Origin: Tsuneonella rigui
GTDB lineage: Bacteria; Pseudomonadota; Alphaproteobacteria; Sphingomonadales; Sphingomonadaceae
Reading direction: 5' to 3'
DNA: 64,000 bases
Assembly: GCF_003958625.1 (NCBI RefSeq)
Contig: NZ_RSEL01000024.1
Span: 1-64,000 of the forward strand
In this document: piece after piece, positions 20,934-29,793 of the stretch
Layout of the letters: each line of letters starts with the position of its first letter
Numbering within the stretch: the stretch's first letter is position 1
Program-made: the position numbers and the translations under genes
Notes under the pieces: generated by a model
What the model saw: only the letters and a program-made list of their open reading frames with translations
Told to the model about the DNA's origin: nothing
Databases searched by the model: none

Positions 20934-21590
20934 CTACTTGAGTATCGTCTGCCCGGTCTTCGCCCAGTCGGCCAGGAAGCCCTCGATACCCTTGTCGGTC
21001 AGCACGTGGTTGGCGAGGCTCTTGATGACCGCTGGCGGCGCAGTCATCACGTCGGCGCCGATACGCGCAGCCTCCAGCACGTGGATCACGTGGCGAACAC
21101 TGGCGACAAGGATTTCGGTACCGAAGCCGTAGTTGTCGTAGATCAGGCGGATATCGCGGATCAGATCCATCCCGTCGAAGCCGTTGTCGTCATGCCGGCC
21201 GACGAACGGGCTGACGAATGTCGCCCCCGCCTTGGCCGCAAGCAGCGCCTGGTTGGCCGAAAAGCACAGCGTGACGTTGACCATGGTGCCTTCGCCGGTC
21301 AGCGCGCGGCAGGTCTTGAGGCCATCGATAGTCAGCGGCACCTTGATGCAGACGTTATCGGCGATTTTCCGCAGGACTTCGGCCTCGCGCATCATCGTCG
21401 CGTGATCGAGCGCGACCACCTCGGCGCTCACCGGCCCATCGACGATCCCGCAGATTTCCCCCGTCACCTCCATGAAGTCGCGGCCCGACTTGTGGATCAG
21501 CGAGGGGTTGGTGGTGACGCCATCGAGCAGGCCGGCGTCGGCCAGCTCGCGGATGGCATCGATCTCGGCCGTATCGGCGAAAAACTTCAT
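20934..21590 (-). CDS. fsa: Fructose-6-phosphate aldolase / transaldolase-like protein
   Basis: The 218-residue protein has the short transaldolase layout: [10 protein letters not shown] at the N-terminus, GVTTNPSLI, the Schiff-base lysine in CIKVPLT (about residue 84), and [12 protein letters not shown]. It belongs to the TalC/FSA group, which cleaves or transfers dihydroxyacetone units. Whether it acts as an aldolase or transaldolase cannot be told from sequence. Same strand and next to the DUF4197 gene. Confidence 0.9.
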   Translation of the reverse strand: MKFFADTAEIDAIRELADAGLLDGVTTNPSLIHKSGRDFMEVTGEICGIVDGPVSAEVVALDHATMMREAEVLRKIADNVCIKVPLTIDGLKTCRALTGEGTMVNVTLCFSANQALLAAKAGATFVSPFVGRHDDNGFDGMDLIRDIRLIYDNYGFGTEILVASVRHVIHVLEAARIGADVMTAPPAVIKSLANHVLTDKGIEGFLADWAKTGQTILK

Positions 21591-21602
21591 GGTGGCGCAG
21601 GC

Positions 21603-21625
21603 TCCCGGGAATGCGATTCCCGGGA
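21603..21625 (-). terminator. Hairpin downstream of the DUF4197 gene
   Basis: TCCCGGGAAT-GCG-ATTCCCGGGA has perfect 10-base arms. It lies between the DUF4197 stop and the fsa start on the minus strand. No T-run follows, so it may be an attenuating or RNA-stabilising stem rather than a full terminator. Confidence 0.5.
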
Positions 21626-21652
21626 AGCCTTAGCGGGCCCCTCTCGCCGGGG

Positions 21653-22357
21653 CTAGAGCCGCGAACCCACCCCGAACGCACCGATGATCAGCGGATCGCG
21701 GGTCGCCTGCGGGTTGGCGCGGATGGCCTCTTCCTCGTTGCCGATCTCGTTCCAGATAACGTCGTCGACCCTGGCCGAGAAGGTGCGCGCGACCTGCGGG
21801 ATGTCGACGCCGGTAAGCGCGGCGAGCGCCTCGCCGACCAGCGGATCATTCGCCACGCGCAGGCCCTGGCCGACCCCCGGCAGCATTGCGTCGATGAGCG
21901 CGGTGCCCATCTCCTGGCGCAGGAAGCTCGAGGCGGCGCGCGGGCCGCCGCGGATCAAATCGACCGCGTTGGCGAAGCCGATGGTGCGGACGGTGTCGGC
22001 AACCACCGGCGCGGCCCGCTCGGCGGCGTCGAACGCGACCGGCGCCAGCGCGCGGGCCAGGCGGTCCTTGAACAGGGCAGAGGTGAGGATGCGGTTGAGC
22101 GTTCCGCCGCGCGCGCCGAGGAACTGGTCGAAGCCGAGCGCGGCGACCTGCTGGTCCCAGAACCCTCCCGGCGCGGTCATCCGGTCGAACGCGCGGCCGG
22201 TGGAAAGGTACAGCAGCCGCGCGACCGCATCGGTGAAGCTGAATCCGCCGAACCCGGTGGTGCACGCAGGCAGTGCCAGCACCCCGGCGGACACGCCGAG
22301 GCCGGCGAGGAACTTGCGGCGGTGCAGGACAGCCGGGCTGCCAATCAAATCGGTCAT
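21653..22357 (-). CDS. DUF4197 family lipoprotein-like protein
   Basis: The 234-residue protein has a twin-arginine-type N-terminus (RRKFLAGLGVSAGVLALPAC), with a lipobox-like LPAC, then the DUF4197 layout: GFSFTDAVARLLYLSTGRAF, ALFKDRLARAL, and a C-terminal DVIWNEIGNEEEAIRANP. Function of DUF4197 is unknown. It is divergent from priA. Confidence 0.83.
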   Translation of the reverse strand: MTDLIGSPAVLHRRKFLAGLGVSAGVLALPACTTGFGGFSFTDAVARLLYLSTGRAFDRMTAPGGFWDQQVAALGFDQFLGARGGTLNRILTSALFKDRLARALAPVAFDAAERAAPVVADTVRTIGFANAVDLIRGGPRAASSFLRQEMGTALIDAMLPGVGQGLRVANDPLVGEALAALTGVDIPQVARTFSARVDDVIWNEIGNEEEAIRANPQATRDPLIIGAFGVGSRL

Positions 22358-22416
22358 TGCAAGGTCTCCTAACCTTGCCGCCCCACCACGGCGGCGCCCA
22401 TATGGGCTGAACTGTG

Positions 22417-24582
22417 ATGAACCGCGCCCGACTGCTGATCTTCAACGCCGCGCTCGGCCCGCTCGACTACCGCGTTCCGGAGGGGGTGGCCGTCGAGCCG
22501 GGCTCGGTCGTGGTCGCGCCACTGGGCCCCCGCCAGATCGTCGGGATCGTCTGGGAGGCTGAACGGCTGCCCGGAAGCGAGGTTCCGGACGCCAAGCTGC
22601 GGCCGTTGCTGAGCGTGCTGCCGGTGCCGCCGCTGAAGGCGGAGCTGCGCCGCCTGCTGGAATGGACCGCGGACTATTACTGTGCGCCGCTGTCCTCGGT
22701 GGCGCGGATGGTGCTGGCGAGCGGCGGGGCGCTGCGAGGTCCGGCGACGATGACCGAGTATCGCCTGTCGGGCGGAATGCCCGAGCGCATGACCCCGCAA
22801 CGCCAGGCCGCGATCGAGGCGCTCGAGGGTGAGCAGGCGACCATTCGCGAGCTTGCCGGCATCGCAGGGGTCAGCGAGGGTGTGCTGCGCGGGCTTTGCA
22901 ACCAAGGGGTTCTGGAGCCGGTGCAGGTCGATTGCGACCGTCCGTACTCCCGAGCACGCGCCGAACACGCTGTTCCGGTGCTTTCAGAGGCCCAAACAGC
23001 CGTGACGAAGCGCTTCATTGATGCCGTTCGCGCACGTGCGTTCGCTCCTTTCCTGCTCGATGGGGTGACCGGATCGGGCAAGACCGAGTGCTACCTCGAA
23101 GCCGTTGCCACCTCGCTCGAATTGGACCGGCAGACCCTCGTCCTGCTCCCTGAAATCGCGCTGACCGAGGCCTTCCTGCGCCGGTTCGAGGACCGCTTCG
23201 GCACCCCGCCGGTGGTGTGGCATTCCAGCCTCAAATCCACCGAACGCCGCCGCGCCTGGCGCGCGATCGCGGCGGGCACCGCGCAAGTCGTGGTGGGCGC
23301 GCGCTCGGCGCTATTCCTGCCCTACGCCAACCTCGGGCTGATCGTGGTCGACGAGGCGCACGAGGTCAGCTTCAAGCAGGACGAAGGCGTCCGCTACAAC
23401 GCCCGCGACGTCGCCGTCATGCGCGCCCGGTTCGAGAGCCTGCCGGTGATCCTCGCCAGCGCCACCCCCGCACTCGAAAGCCTGCAGATGGCTGAGAGCG
23501 GAGTCTACGAGCGGCTGGTGCTGGAAGACCGCTACGGCGGCGCGCGCCTGCCGGCGATCGACACGCTCGACCTCACCGTCGAGAAGCCCGAACGCGGCCG
23601 CTGGCTGGCCCCTCGGCTGGTCGAGGCGATGGAAGAGCGGCTGGCGCGGGGCGAGCAGTCGCTGCTGTTCCTCAACCGCCGCGGCTACGCCCCCCTGACG
23701 CTGTGCCGCAATTGCGGCTTCCGCTTCCAGTGCCCCAACTGCAGCGCCTGGCTTGTCGAGCATCGCCTTAGCCGCCGCCTCGCCTGCCATCACTGCGGGC
23801 ACGAGACCCCGCCCCCGCCCGCCTGCCCCGAATGCGGCGAGCTCGATTGCCTCGTCGCCTGCGGCCCAGGTGTTGAGCGGATCGCCGACGAGGTCGCCGT
23901 GATCATGCCCGATGCGCGGGTCGCCGTGGTCACTTCGGACACCGTCAATTCGCCCGAACGGGCCGCCGAATTCGTCGAACGTGCCGAGAGCGGTGCGATC
24001 GACGTCATCGTCGGCACCCAGCTCGTCACCAAGGGCTTCCACTTCCCCGAGCTGACCCTGGTGGGCGTGGTCGACGCCGACCTCGGCCTCGAAGGGGGCG
24101 ACCTGCGCGCGGCCGAGCGGACTTATCAGCAGGTCGCGCAAGTCGCCGGCCGCGCCGGCCGCGGCGCCAAACCGGGCGAGGTGTTGATCCAGACCCGCCA
24201 TCCCGATGCGCCGGTCATCGCCGCGCTGGCCGCGGGAGACCGCGATGCGTTCTACGACGCCGAGACCGAAGCCCGCCGCCACGCCGGTGCCCCGCCGTTC
24301 GGCCGCTGGGCCGCGATCATCGTCTCGAGCGAAGACGAGGCCGAGGCCAAGGAAGGAGCCCGCCTGATCGGCGGCACCCAGCCCAATGTCCCCGACGTCG
24401 CCATCCTCGGCCCCGCCCCCGCCCCGCTCAGCCTGCTGCGCGGCCGCTATCGCTACCGCCTGCTCATCAACGCCCGCCGCAGCGCGCAGGTGCAGGACGT
24501 GATCCGCGACTGGCTCGCCCCCTTGCGCTTTCCGCAAGGCGTGCGGGTCAGCATCGACATCGATCCCTACAGCTTCGTTTGA
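22417..24582 (+). CDS. priA: Primosomal protein N' (replication restart helicase PriA)
   Basis: The 721-residue protein has the DNA-binding N-terminal domain, Walker A GVTGSGKTECYL, DEAHE box in VVDEAHEVSFKQDEG, zinc cysteines in CRNCGFRFQCPNC and CHHCGHETPPPPACPECG, and the C-terminal helicase lobe. PriA reloads DnaB at stalled forks. GTG at 22414 is an alternative start one codon earlier. Length matches the family. Confidence 0.95.
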   Translation: MNRARLLIFNAALGPLDYRVPEGVAVEPGSVVVAPLGPRQIVGIVWEAERLPGSEVPDAKLRPLLSVLPVPPLKAELRRLLEWTADYYCAPLSSVARMVLASGGALRGPATMTEYRLSGGMPERMTPQRQAAIEALEGEQATIRELAGIAGVSEGVLRGLCNQGVLEPVQVDCDRPYSRARAEHAVPVLSEAQTAVTKRFIDAVRARAFAPFLLDGVTGSGKTECYLEAVATSLELDRQTLVLLPEIALTEAFLRRFEDRFGTPPVVWHSSLKSTERRRAWRAIAAGTAQVVVGARSALFLPYANLGLIVVDEAHEVSFKQDEGVRYNARDVAVMRARFESLPVILASATPALESLQMAESGVYERLVLEDRYGGARLPAIDTLDLTVEKPERGRWLAPRLVEAMEERLARGEQSLLFLNRRGYAPLTLCRNCGFRFQCPNCSAWLVEHRLSRRLACHHCGHETPPPPACPECGELDCLVACGPGVERIADEVAVIMPDARVAVVTSDTVNSPERAAEFVERAESGAIDVIVGTQLVTKGFHFPELTLVGVVDADLGLEGGDLRAAERTYQQVAQVAGRAGRGAKPGEVLIQTRHPDAPVIAALAAGDRDAFYDAETEARRHAGAPPFGRWAAIIVSSEDEAEAKEGARLIGGTQPNVPDVAILGPAPAPLSLLRGRYRYRLLINARRSAQVQDVIRDWLAPLRFPQGVRVSIDIDPYSFV

Positions 24583-24614
24583 GCTTCGCCTCGCGATGGG
24601 TTAGCCACCGGGAG

Positions 24615-24632
24615 AGACTCGCGCAGGAGTCT
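24615..24632 (+). terminator. Weak hairpin downstream of priA
   Basis: AGACTC-GCGCAG-GAGTCT (6-base arms) follows the priA stop by 32 bases and precedes the next gene. A G-U pair may extend it. There is no clear T-run, so the function is uncertain. Confidence 0.3.
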
Positions 24633-24649
24633 TCTGGGGACATACAATC

Positions 24650-26266
24650 ATGCTGAAATTTGCCGCGCTCGCCGCAGCGCTCTCGCTCACCGTATCCGCA
24701 CCCGCGCTCGCCGCCGAGTGGCAATTCGCCGAAACCGAGCACTTCAAGATCTATTCGGAGGATGCGCCCGAGCGGACCGTCGAATTCGCCCGCGAGCTCG
24801 AACGTCTCGACGATGCGCTGCGGATGATCAGCGGCATCGGGCCGTCGAAAGGCGACACACCGGATTCGATCAAGGTCACCGTTTTTCGTTTCGGCGAAAC
24901 CGACGACATGGCCGCGTTGGCGGGCGCGGCGGGCAGCGGCATCGGCGGCTTCTTCATCCCCCGCGCATCCGGAGCGGTCGCGTTCGTCCCGGTGAAGCGC
25001 AACATCCACCGCGAACGCGGCTTCCAGACCGAGCTACCCGAAGGCTTCGATCTCGATCCCAAGTCCACCCTGATGCACGAGTACGTGCACTACTTCATGT
25101 TCCAGCACGCCGACGCTCCCTACCCGTTGTGGTACAGCGAGGGCTTCGCCGAGCTGTTCTCCAACGTCCAGTTCAACGCCGACCATTTCGTCATCGGCGA
25201 GGTGCCGCCGGCGCGCAGCTTCCCCCTGGCGACGATCAAGGTCGATCTGGAAAAGCTGTTCGACCCGCCGGCCAAGGGCGACCGCGACACAGTAGGGCGT
25301 GTGTATGGTCACGGCTGGCTGCTTGCGAGCCATCTGAACCTGAAGCCCGAGCGGCGCGGCCAGATCACCACCTACATGCGCGCCATCGCCGATGGGAAAG
25401 CACCGATGGATGCCGCCAAGCTGGCGTTCGGCGACCTTGACAAGCTGACGGCCGAGCTTGAAGCATTTCGCAAGGGCCGCGCCTACCTGCTCAAGGTGCC
25501 CTATCGCATGGCGACCGAGCCCGAAGTCGCGATTCGCCAGCTTGCTCCTGACGAGGCAGCGCGGATGCCGGTCATGATCCCGTCCAAGCGCGGCGTCGAC
25601 GAAGACGAGGCGAAGCGGCTGGTCAATGATGCGCGGGCACTGGTCGCGCGCTATCCCAGCAGCGCCCCGGTGCTTCTCTCCGCCACGGAAGCAGAGATCG
25701 ACGCGCGCAATTTCGACGCGGCGGACCAGTTGGCGGACCGCGTGCTGGCGATCAATCCCAAGTCGATCGACGCGGCGGTGTACCGCGCACAGGTCGACCT
25801 GATGCGCTCGTATGCGGATCCATCGAAGCTGGCCGACGCGCGACGCGAGTTCGTCGCCGCGAACAACCTGTCGAACGATTACGCCTACCCCCTGTTCGGC
25901 TATTACCTGACGTACCTGTTCGATCCTACCGTCAAGGAAATGCCGGAAACCGCGAAGGCTGCGTTGCAGGACGCCTTCGGCTTTGCGCCATTCGATTCCG
26001 ATGTGCGGCGCGCGTTGATCCACATGCTCCTGACCGAAAACCGCGTGGCCGAAGCCCGCGTTCTTGGCGCGAGCTATCTGACCGGCAAGGGCGGTTATGC
26101 GTGCATGTTGCGCAAGAAGTTCGAGGCGTTCGACAAGGGCGACAAGGATGCGTTGCTGGAAGAGATCAAGCCCGAGCATCCAGGCCTCTATCGCGATGAG
26201 GCCGCGCGCAAGGCCGAGCGGGAAAAGAACCGCGAAGAGATTAAATCTTACGGATGTGAGGTGTGA
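24650..26266 (+). CDS. Secreted putative zinc metallopeptidase with repeat-like C-terminal half
   Basis: The 538-residue protein has a signal peptide (ends SAPALAAEW). Residues H143-E144-x-x-H147 (HEYVH) plus E164 in YSEGFAEL form a gluzincin-type zinc site. The C-terminal half, about residues 290-500, is alpha-helical and alternates short helices (KRLVNDARALVARYPSSAP, DAADQLADRVLAINPK, LADARREFVAANN), reading like degenerate TPR repeats. No family name fits confidently; a DUF1570-type peptidase is a possibility. Substrate is unknown. It precedes a GST by 2 bases. Confidence 0.72.
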   Translation: MLKFAALAAALSLTVSAPALAAEWQFAETEHFKIYSEDAPERTVEFARELERLDDALRMISGIGPSKGDTPDSIKVTVFRFGETDDMAALAGAAGSGIGGFFIPRASGAVAFVPVKRNIHRERGFQTELPEGFDLDPKSTLMHEYVHYFMFQHADAPYPLWYSEGFAELFSNVQFNADHFVIGEVPPARSFPLATIKVDLEKLFDPPAKGDRDTVGRVYGHGWLLASHLNLKPERRGQITTYMRAIADGKAPMDAAKLAFGDLDKLTAELEAFRKGRAYLLKVPYRMATEPEVAIRQLAPDEAARMPVMIPSKRGVDEDEAKRLVNDARALVARYPSSAPVLLSATEAEIDARNFDAADQLADRVLAINPKSIDAAVYRAQVDLMRSYADPSKLADARREFVAANNLSNDYAYPLFGYYLTYLFDPTVKEMPETAKAALQDAFGFAPFDSDVRRALIHMLLTENRVAEARVLGASYLTGKGGYACMLRKKFEAFDKGDKDALLEEIKPEHPGLYRDEAARKAEREKNREEIKSYGCEV

Positions 26267-26268
26267 CC

Positions 26269-26913
26269 ATGAGTACTTCCGGGCTGACCGTTCACCACCT
26301 GCGCATCTCGCAGTCCGAGCGGATCGTCTGGCTGTGTGAGGAGCTGGGGCTTGATTATGAGCTCAAGCTCTATACCCGCCGTTCGGACAACAATCTCGCG
26401 CCGGACGAGTACAAGGCGCTGAGCCCGATGGGCATCGCGCCGGTGATCACCGATGGCGACCTGACGCTCGGCGAAAGCGGGGCGATCTGCGAATACATCG
26501 ACCGCAAGTACGGCGGCGCGCGGCTATCGCCCGGACCCGAACATCCCGACTTCGCCGACCATCTGTTCTGGTTCCACTTCTCCAACGCCACTTTCATGAC
26601 CAACGGCATGATGGCGCTGGTGGCCATGCGGTTGGGTGCGACGGAGATGCCCGATTTCGTCGCCTCGCGCGGCGCGGGGGCGTGGCAGCTCGCCGAGGCA
26701 CGGCTGGGCGAGGCCGAGTTCTTCGGCGGATCACAGCTCACCACCGCCGACATCATGATGGGCTTCAACCTCACCACCTCGCGCATGTTCGGCGGGGCGA
26801 GCCTGGAGCCGTTTCCCAACATCGCCGCCTATCTTCAGCGGATCGGGCAGCGGCCGGCCTACATCCGCGCGATGGAAAAGTGCGAGCCGGGGATGACGCC
26901 CAAGCTCAACTAG
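26269..26913 (+). CDS. Glutathione S-transferase family protein
   Basis: The 214-residue protein has the GST N-domain (HHLRISQSERIVWLCEELGL, with the cis-Pro in GIAPVI and the ESGAICEYI motif) and helical C-domain (LTTADIMMGF). The Ser in the ISQSERI segment suits Ser-type GSTs. The ATG at 26269 begins just after the upstream stop (26266) with GAGGTG upstream, so it is likely co-transcribed with the secreted peptidase. Its 3' end overlaps the convergent CPBP gene by 4 bases. Confidence 0.85.
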   Translation: MSTSGLTVHHLRISQSERIVWLCEELGLDYELKLYTRRSDNNLAPDEYKALSPMGIAPVITDGDLTLGESGAICEYIDRKYGGARLSPGPEHPDFADHLFWFHFSNATFMTNGMMALVAMRLGATEMPDFVASRGAGAWQLAEARLGEAEFFGGSQLTTADIMMGFNLTTSRMFGGASLEPFPNIAAYLQRIGQRPAYIRAMEKCEPGMTPKLN

Positions 26914-27854
26914 GCGGCAGTCTCGCGCGCGAGGCGCCGACGCACCCACCACGGGCGCACGAGATTGCCCTTCTGCGCGGCGCGATAGACGAACCACAGG
27001 CCGAGCGGCGTGGCGAGCGCCAGCGCGATCACCGACGCCTCCAGCCCGAACGGACCGCCCGACAGCAGTTCCGGCCCGGCGCTGTGGGCGTTGAGAAGGC
27101 CGTCGACCTGGAAGCCGGAGACCGGCACGTCCCAGATGTAGCCTTGGGTGAAGTTCCAACCGAAATGCAGCCCTATCGCCAGCCACAGGTTGCGGGTGAG
27201 CATGTACGCCCCGCCGAGCAGGATCCCCGCCTCCACTGCGATGGCGAGCGCGGAGAACAGCGTAGCGTTCGCATTGCCGAGATGCAGCAAGCCGAATGCG
27301 GCCGAGCTGAACGCCAGCGCGAACCAGCTGCCGCCGAACTGCTCGAGGAAGTGAAACAGCACGCCGCGCGCGAGAATTTCCTCGGTGATGCCTGCCTGCA
27401 AGCCCGCCGCGAACAGCAGCATCGGCAAGCTGGTGCTGCCGCCCCATCCGGCGACGCCATACGCGCCCGCGAGCGCAGCGATCCCCACGATCGCGCTCAT
27501 GAGCACAAGGGCTACAACGGCACCGCGGAGCGAGTCGAAAGACCGGCGATCGAAAGGCAGATCATCGCGGGGGTTCTCGCCCAAGCGCACGATCAGCAGC
27601 TTATAGACTGCCACGCAAACCGCGACGATCGACAGCGAGATGAGCGGCGTATCGACCCACTTGGGCAGGCGCTCGACCGGCAGCCATTTGAGCACCGGCC
27701 CGACCGCCGCGGCCGCCGCCACGATGGCCACGATAGCGATTATCAGTGAGACGATCGGGAAGTCGATCACGCGGCGCCACAGCGGCTTGCTCACGGCTAC
27801 GGGCGCTTCGGCCGTTTCGGTCGCGTCATCCATATCGGCCTCTTCCTCCAGCAT
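26910..27854 (-). CDS. CPBP-family intramembrane metalloprotease
   Basis: The 314-residue membrane protein has the CPBP/Abi motifs in order: EExxxR in ITEEILARG, then FGLLHLGN, then IGLHFGWNF. About eight hydrophobic segments are visible. These proteases share the fold of CAAX prenyl endopeptidase Rce1. A second ATG at 27833 with a good Shine-Dalgarno may be the true start. It is third in the ada-ICL/PEPM-CPBP unit; the substrate is unknown. Confidence 0.83.
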   Translation of the reverse strand: MLEEEADMDDATETAEAPVAVSKPLWRRVIDFPIVSLIIAIVAIVAAAAAVGPVLKWLPVERLPKWVDTPLISLSIVAVCVAVYKLLIVRLGENPRDDLPFDRRSFDSLRGAVVALVLMSAIVGIAALAGAYGVAGWGGSTSLPMLLFAAGLQAGITEEILARGVLFHFLEQFGGSWFALAFSSAAFGLLHLGNANATLFSALAIAVEAGILLGGAYMLTRNLWLAIGLHFGWNFTQGYIWDVPVSGFQVDGLLNAHSAGPELLSGGPFGLEASVIALALATPLGLWFVYRAAQKGNLVRPWWVRRRLARETAA

Positions 27855-27881
27855 GCAGCACGCACGCGGAGGCGGAGCAAG

Positions 27882-28643
27882 TCAACCGGCGTAGGGTGGA
27901 TTTCCGCCAGCGAATACCGCGCGCGCCTGCTCCGTGAACCACCCCATTGTCGCCGCCCACGGACCATGCCCGAAGCTGATCCGTGCCACGCCGAGCGCGG
28001 CCAGCTCGGGCGGCGTACCCCGGCCTGGCGCCCACAGGATGTTGACCGGCAGCGGAGAGCGTTCGCAGATTTGCGCGATCGTCGGATGGTCGCCGAGGAA
28101 AGGGACGAACAGGCTGCCCGCGCCCGCTTCAGCATAGGCGGCGGCACGCTCGATCACAGCGTCGATCAGGTCGGGCGTGTAGTCTTCGACCGTGCGGCCC
28201 AGGTACACATCGGTTCGCGCGTTGACGTGGATGCCGGCCGAGGCGGCCGCTTCGACCCGCCGGGCTGCATCGGCGAGCGGGATCAAGGTGGTGGTGCCGG
28301 GCATCCGGTCTTCGAGGTTGATCCCCGCGCCGCCGAGCTCGCGGGCACGGCCGACCGAGCGGGCGACCTCGTCGGGCGTGTCGCCGTAGCCCGCCTCCAT
28401 GTCGATCGTCACAGGCAGGTCCGTGACCGAGACGATCCGCCGCAGGTTCTCCAGCGCAACCTCGATCGGCAGGGTCTCGCCGTCCTTAAACCCGTTGGTC
28501 TCGGCGACCGCGAAGCTGCCCGTGGCGATCGCCCTGGCACCGGCCTCGGCCACCGCCCTTGCGGAGCCTGCGTCCCAGATGTTGAACAAGACCAGCGGAT
28601 CGCCCGGCACGTGCAACGCGCGGAATTTTTCGACGCGGTCCAT
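27882..28643 (-). CDS. Isocitrate lyase / PEP mutase family protein
   Basis: The 253-residue protein is a single (beta/alpha)8-barrel-type domain with GSFAVAETNGFKDGE, ATIDMEAGYGD-like segment (VTIDMEAGYGDTPDEVA) and VNARTDVYLG. These are hallmarks of the PEP mutase/2-methylisocitrate lyase superfamily; the metal-binding Asp/Glu set is present. The exact reaction is uncertain. The ATG shares one base with the ada stop (TGATG), so it is translated with Ada. Confidence 0.86.
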   Translation of the reverse strand: MDRVEKFRALHVPGDPLVLFNIWDAGSARAVAEAGARAIATGSFAVAETNGFKDGETLPIEVALENLRRIVSVTDLPVTIDMEAGYGDTPDEVARSVGRARELGGAGINLEDRMPGTTTLIPLADAARRVEAAASAGIHVNARTDVYLGRTVEDYTPDLIDAVIERAAAYAEAGAGSLFVPFLGDHPTIAQICERSPLPVNILWAPGRGTPPELAALGVARISFGHGPWAATMGWFTEQARAVFAGGNPPYAG

Positions 28644-29680
28644 CAATTCGCTCCTTCTCGCTTGAGCAGCTCGCGCTTGATCGCGAGACCGTAGGCATAG
28701 CCGCCGAGGTCGCCGCCCGTGCGGATCACGCGGTGGCAGGGGATCAGCACGGCGACATTGTTGCGTGCGTTGGCGCTGCCCGCCGCGCGCACCGCCTTCG
28801 GATTGCCGGCGGCGGCGGCGATCTCGGCATACGTGCGAGTCTCCCCCGGCGGGATTTCGCGCAGTGCCTTCCAGCACGCTTCCTGGAACGCGGTGCCCTT
28901 CACATCGAGCGGGATGTGATCGAACTCGCCTGGAGTCTCCACCGCGGCGATGACCTGGCCGAGCAGCGCTTCGAACTCCGCCCCGCCCTCGACCAGCGCG
29001 GCGTTCGGAAAGCGCGCCGCGAGCGCCTCGGGCCCCTCATCGAACGACAGCCGGCACACGCCCTTGTCGGTTGCCGCGACCAGCATCCGGCCGAGCGTGG
29101 TCGGCACCACTGCCCAGTGGATCGTCGCCCCTCGCCCGCCATTGGCCCAGGCACTCGGGCTCATGCCCAGTTTCGCGTTGGTATTGTCATAGAACCGGCT
29201 CGGGCTCTCGTAACCCGCTTCGTAGATCGCATCGGTGACCTTGCCTTCGCGGGTCAGCGCCGAGCGCGCGCGCTCCTCCCGCAGCGCGCGGGCATAGGCG
29301 GCGGGCGAGAGTCCGGTGGCGCGGGTAAACACGCGTTGGAAATGGGTCGGCGAGTAGCCGGTCAGCGCCGCCAGCTCGTCGAGCTTCGGCATCCCCTCGC
29401 TTGCCTTGATCTCGTCGATCGCCGCCAGCACCGCGGCCTCGTCGCGGGCCACCGCGTTGGGGAGACACCGCTTGCAGGCGCGCAAGCCGGCCGCTTCGGC
29501 CTCGGCGGGTGAGGCGTAGAATTGCACGTTCTCGCGCTTCGGCGGGCGCGCCGGGCAGCTGGGGCGGCAGTAGATGCCGGTCGAATGGACGCCCGTCACG
29601 AACTGTCCGTCGTAACGGCGGTCCTTGGCGAGCGCGATCGTCCAGCGCTGTTCGTCGGTCAGGGGATGGCGGTGAGTCAT
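28643..29680 (-). CDS. ada: Bifunctional transcriptional regulator / O6-alkylguanine-DNA alkyltransferase Ada
   Basis: The 345-residue protein has all three Ada parts: the zinc/methylphosphotriester acceptor domain (YCRPSC...ACKRC), an AraC-type HTH (YSPTHFQRVFTRATGLSP) and the methyltransferase C-domain with catalytic Cys in IPCHRVI. It repairs alkylated DNA and, when methylated on the N-domain, activates its regulon. The ATG at 29680 is the family start. The downstream genes (ICL/PEPM, CPBP) could therefore be alkylation-inducible. Confidence 0.94.
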   Translation of the reverse strand: MTHRHPLTDEQRWTIALAKDRRYDGQFVTGVHSTGIYCRPSCPARPPKRENVQFYASPAEAEAAGLRACKRCLPNAVARDEAAVLAAIDEIKASEGMPKLDELAALTGYSPTHFQRVFTRATGLSPAAYARALREERARSALTREGKVTDAIYEAGYESPSRFYDNTNAKLGMSPSAWANGGRGATIHWAVVPTTLGRMLVAATDKGVCRLSFDEGPEALAARFPNAALVEGGAEFEALLGQVIAAVETPGEFDHIPLDVKGTAFQEACWKALREIPPGETRTYAEIAAAAGNPKAVRAAGSANARNNVAVLIPCHRVIRTGGDLGGYAYGLAIKRELLKREGAN

Positions 29681-29793
29681 GACGCAGTGGCTCCTCGTGC
29701 CAGAATTGGCTGTGGCTGAACAGGTAGCGGCCTCGGACGAGGCGCGCGTCCCGCGGCTTGCGGTCAATGTCGCGGCGCGCCACAAGCCGCCGG

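Noticed and set aside
24615-24632. Riboswitch upstream of the secreted peptidase
   Set aside because: The gap to priA is only 67 bases and holds one small hairpin, too little for a known riboswitch.
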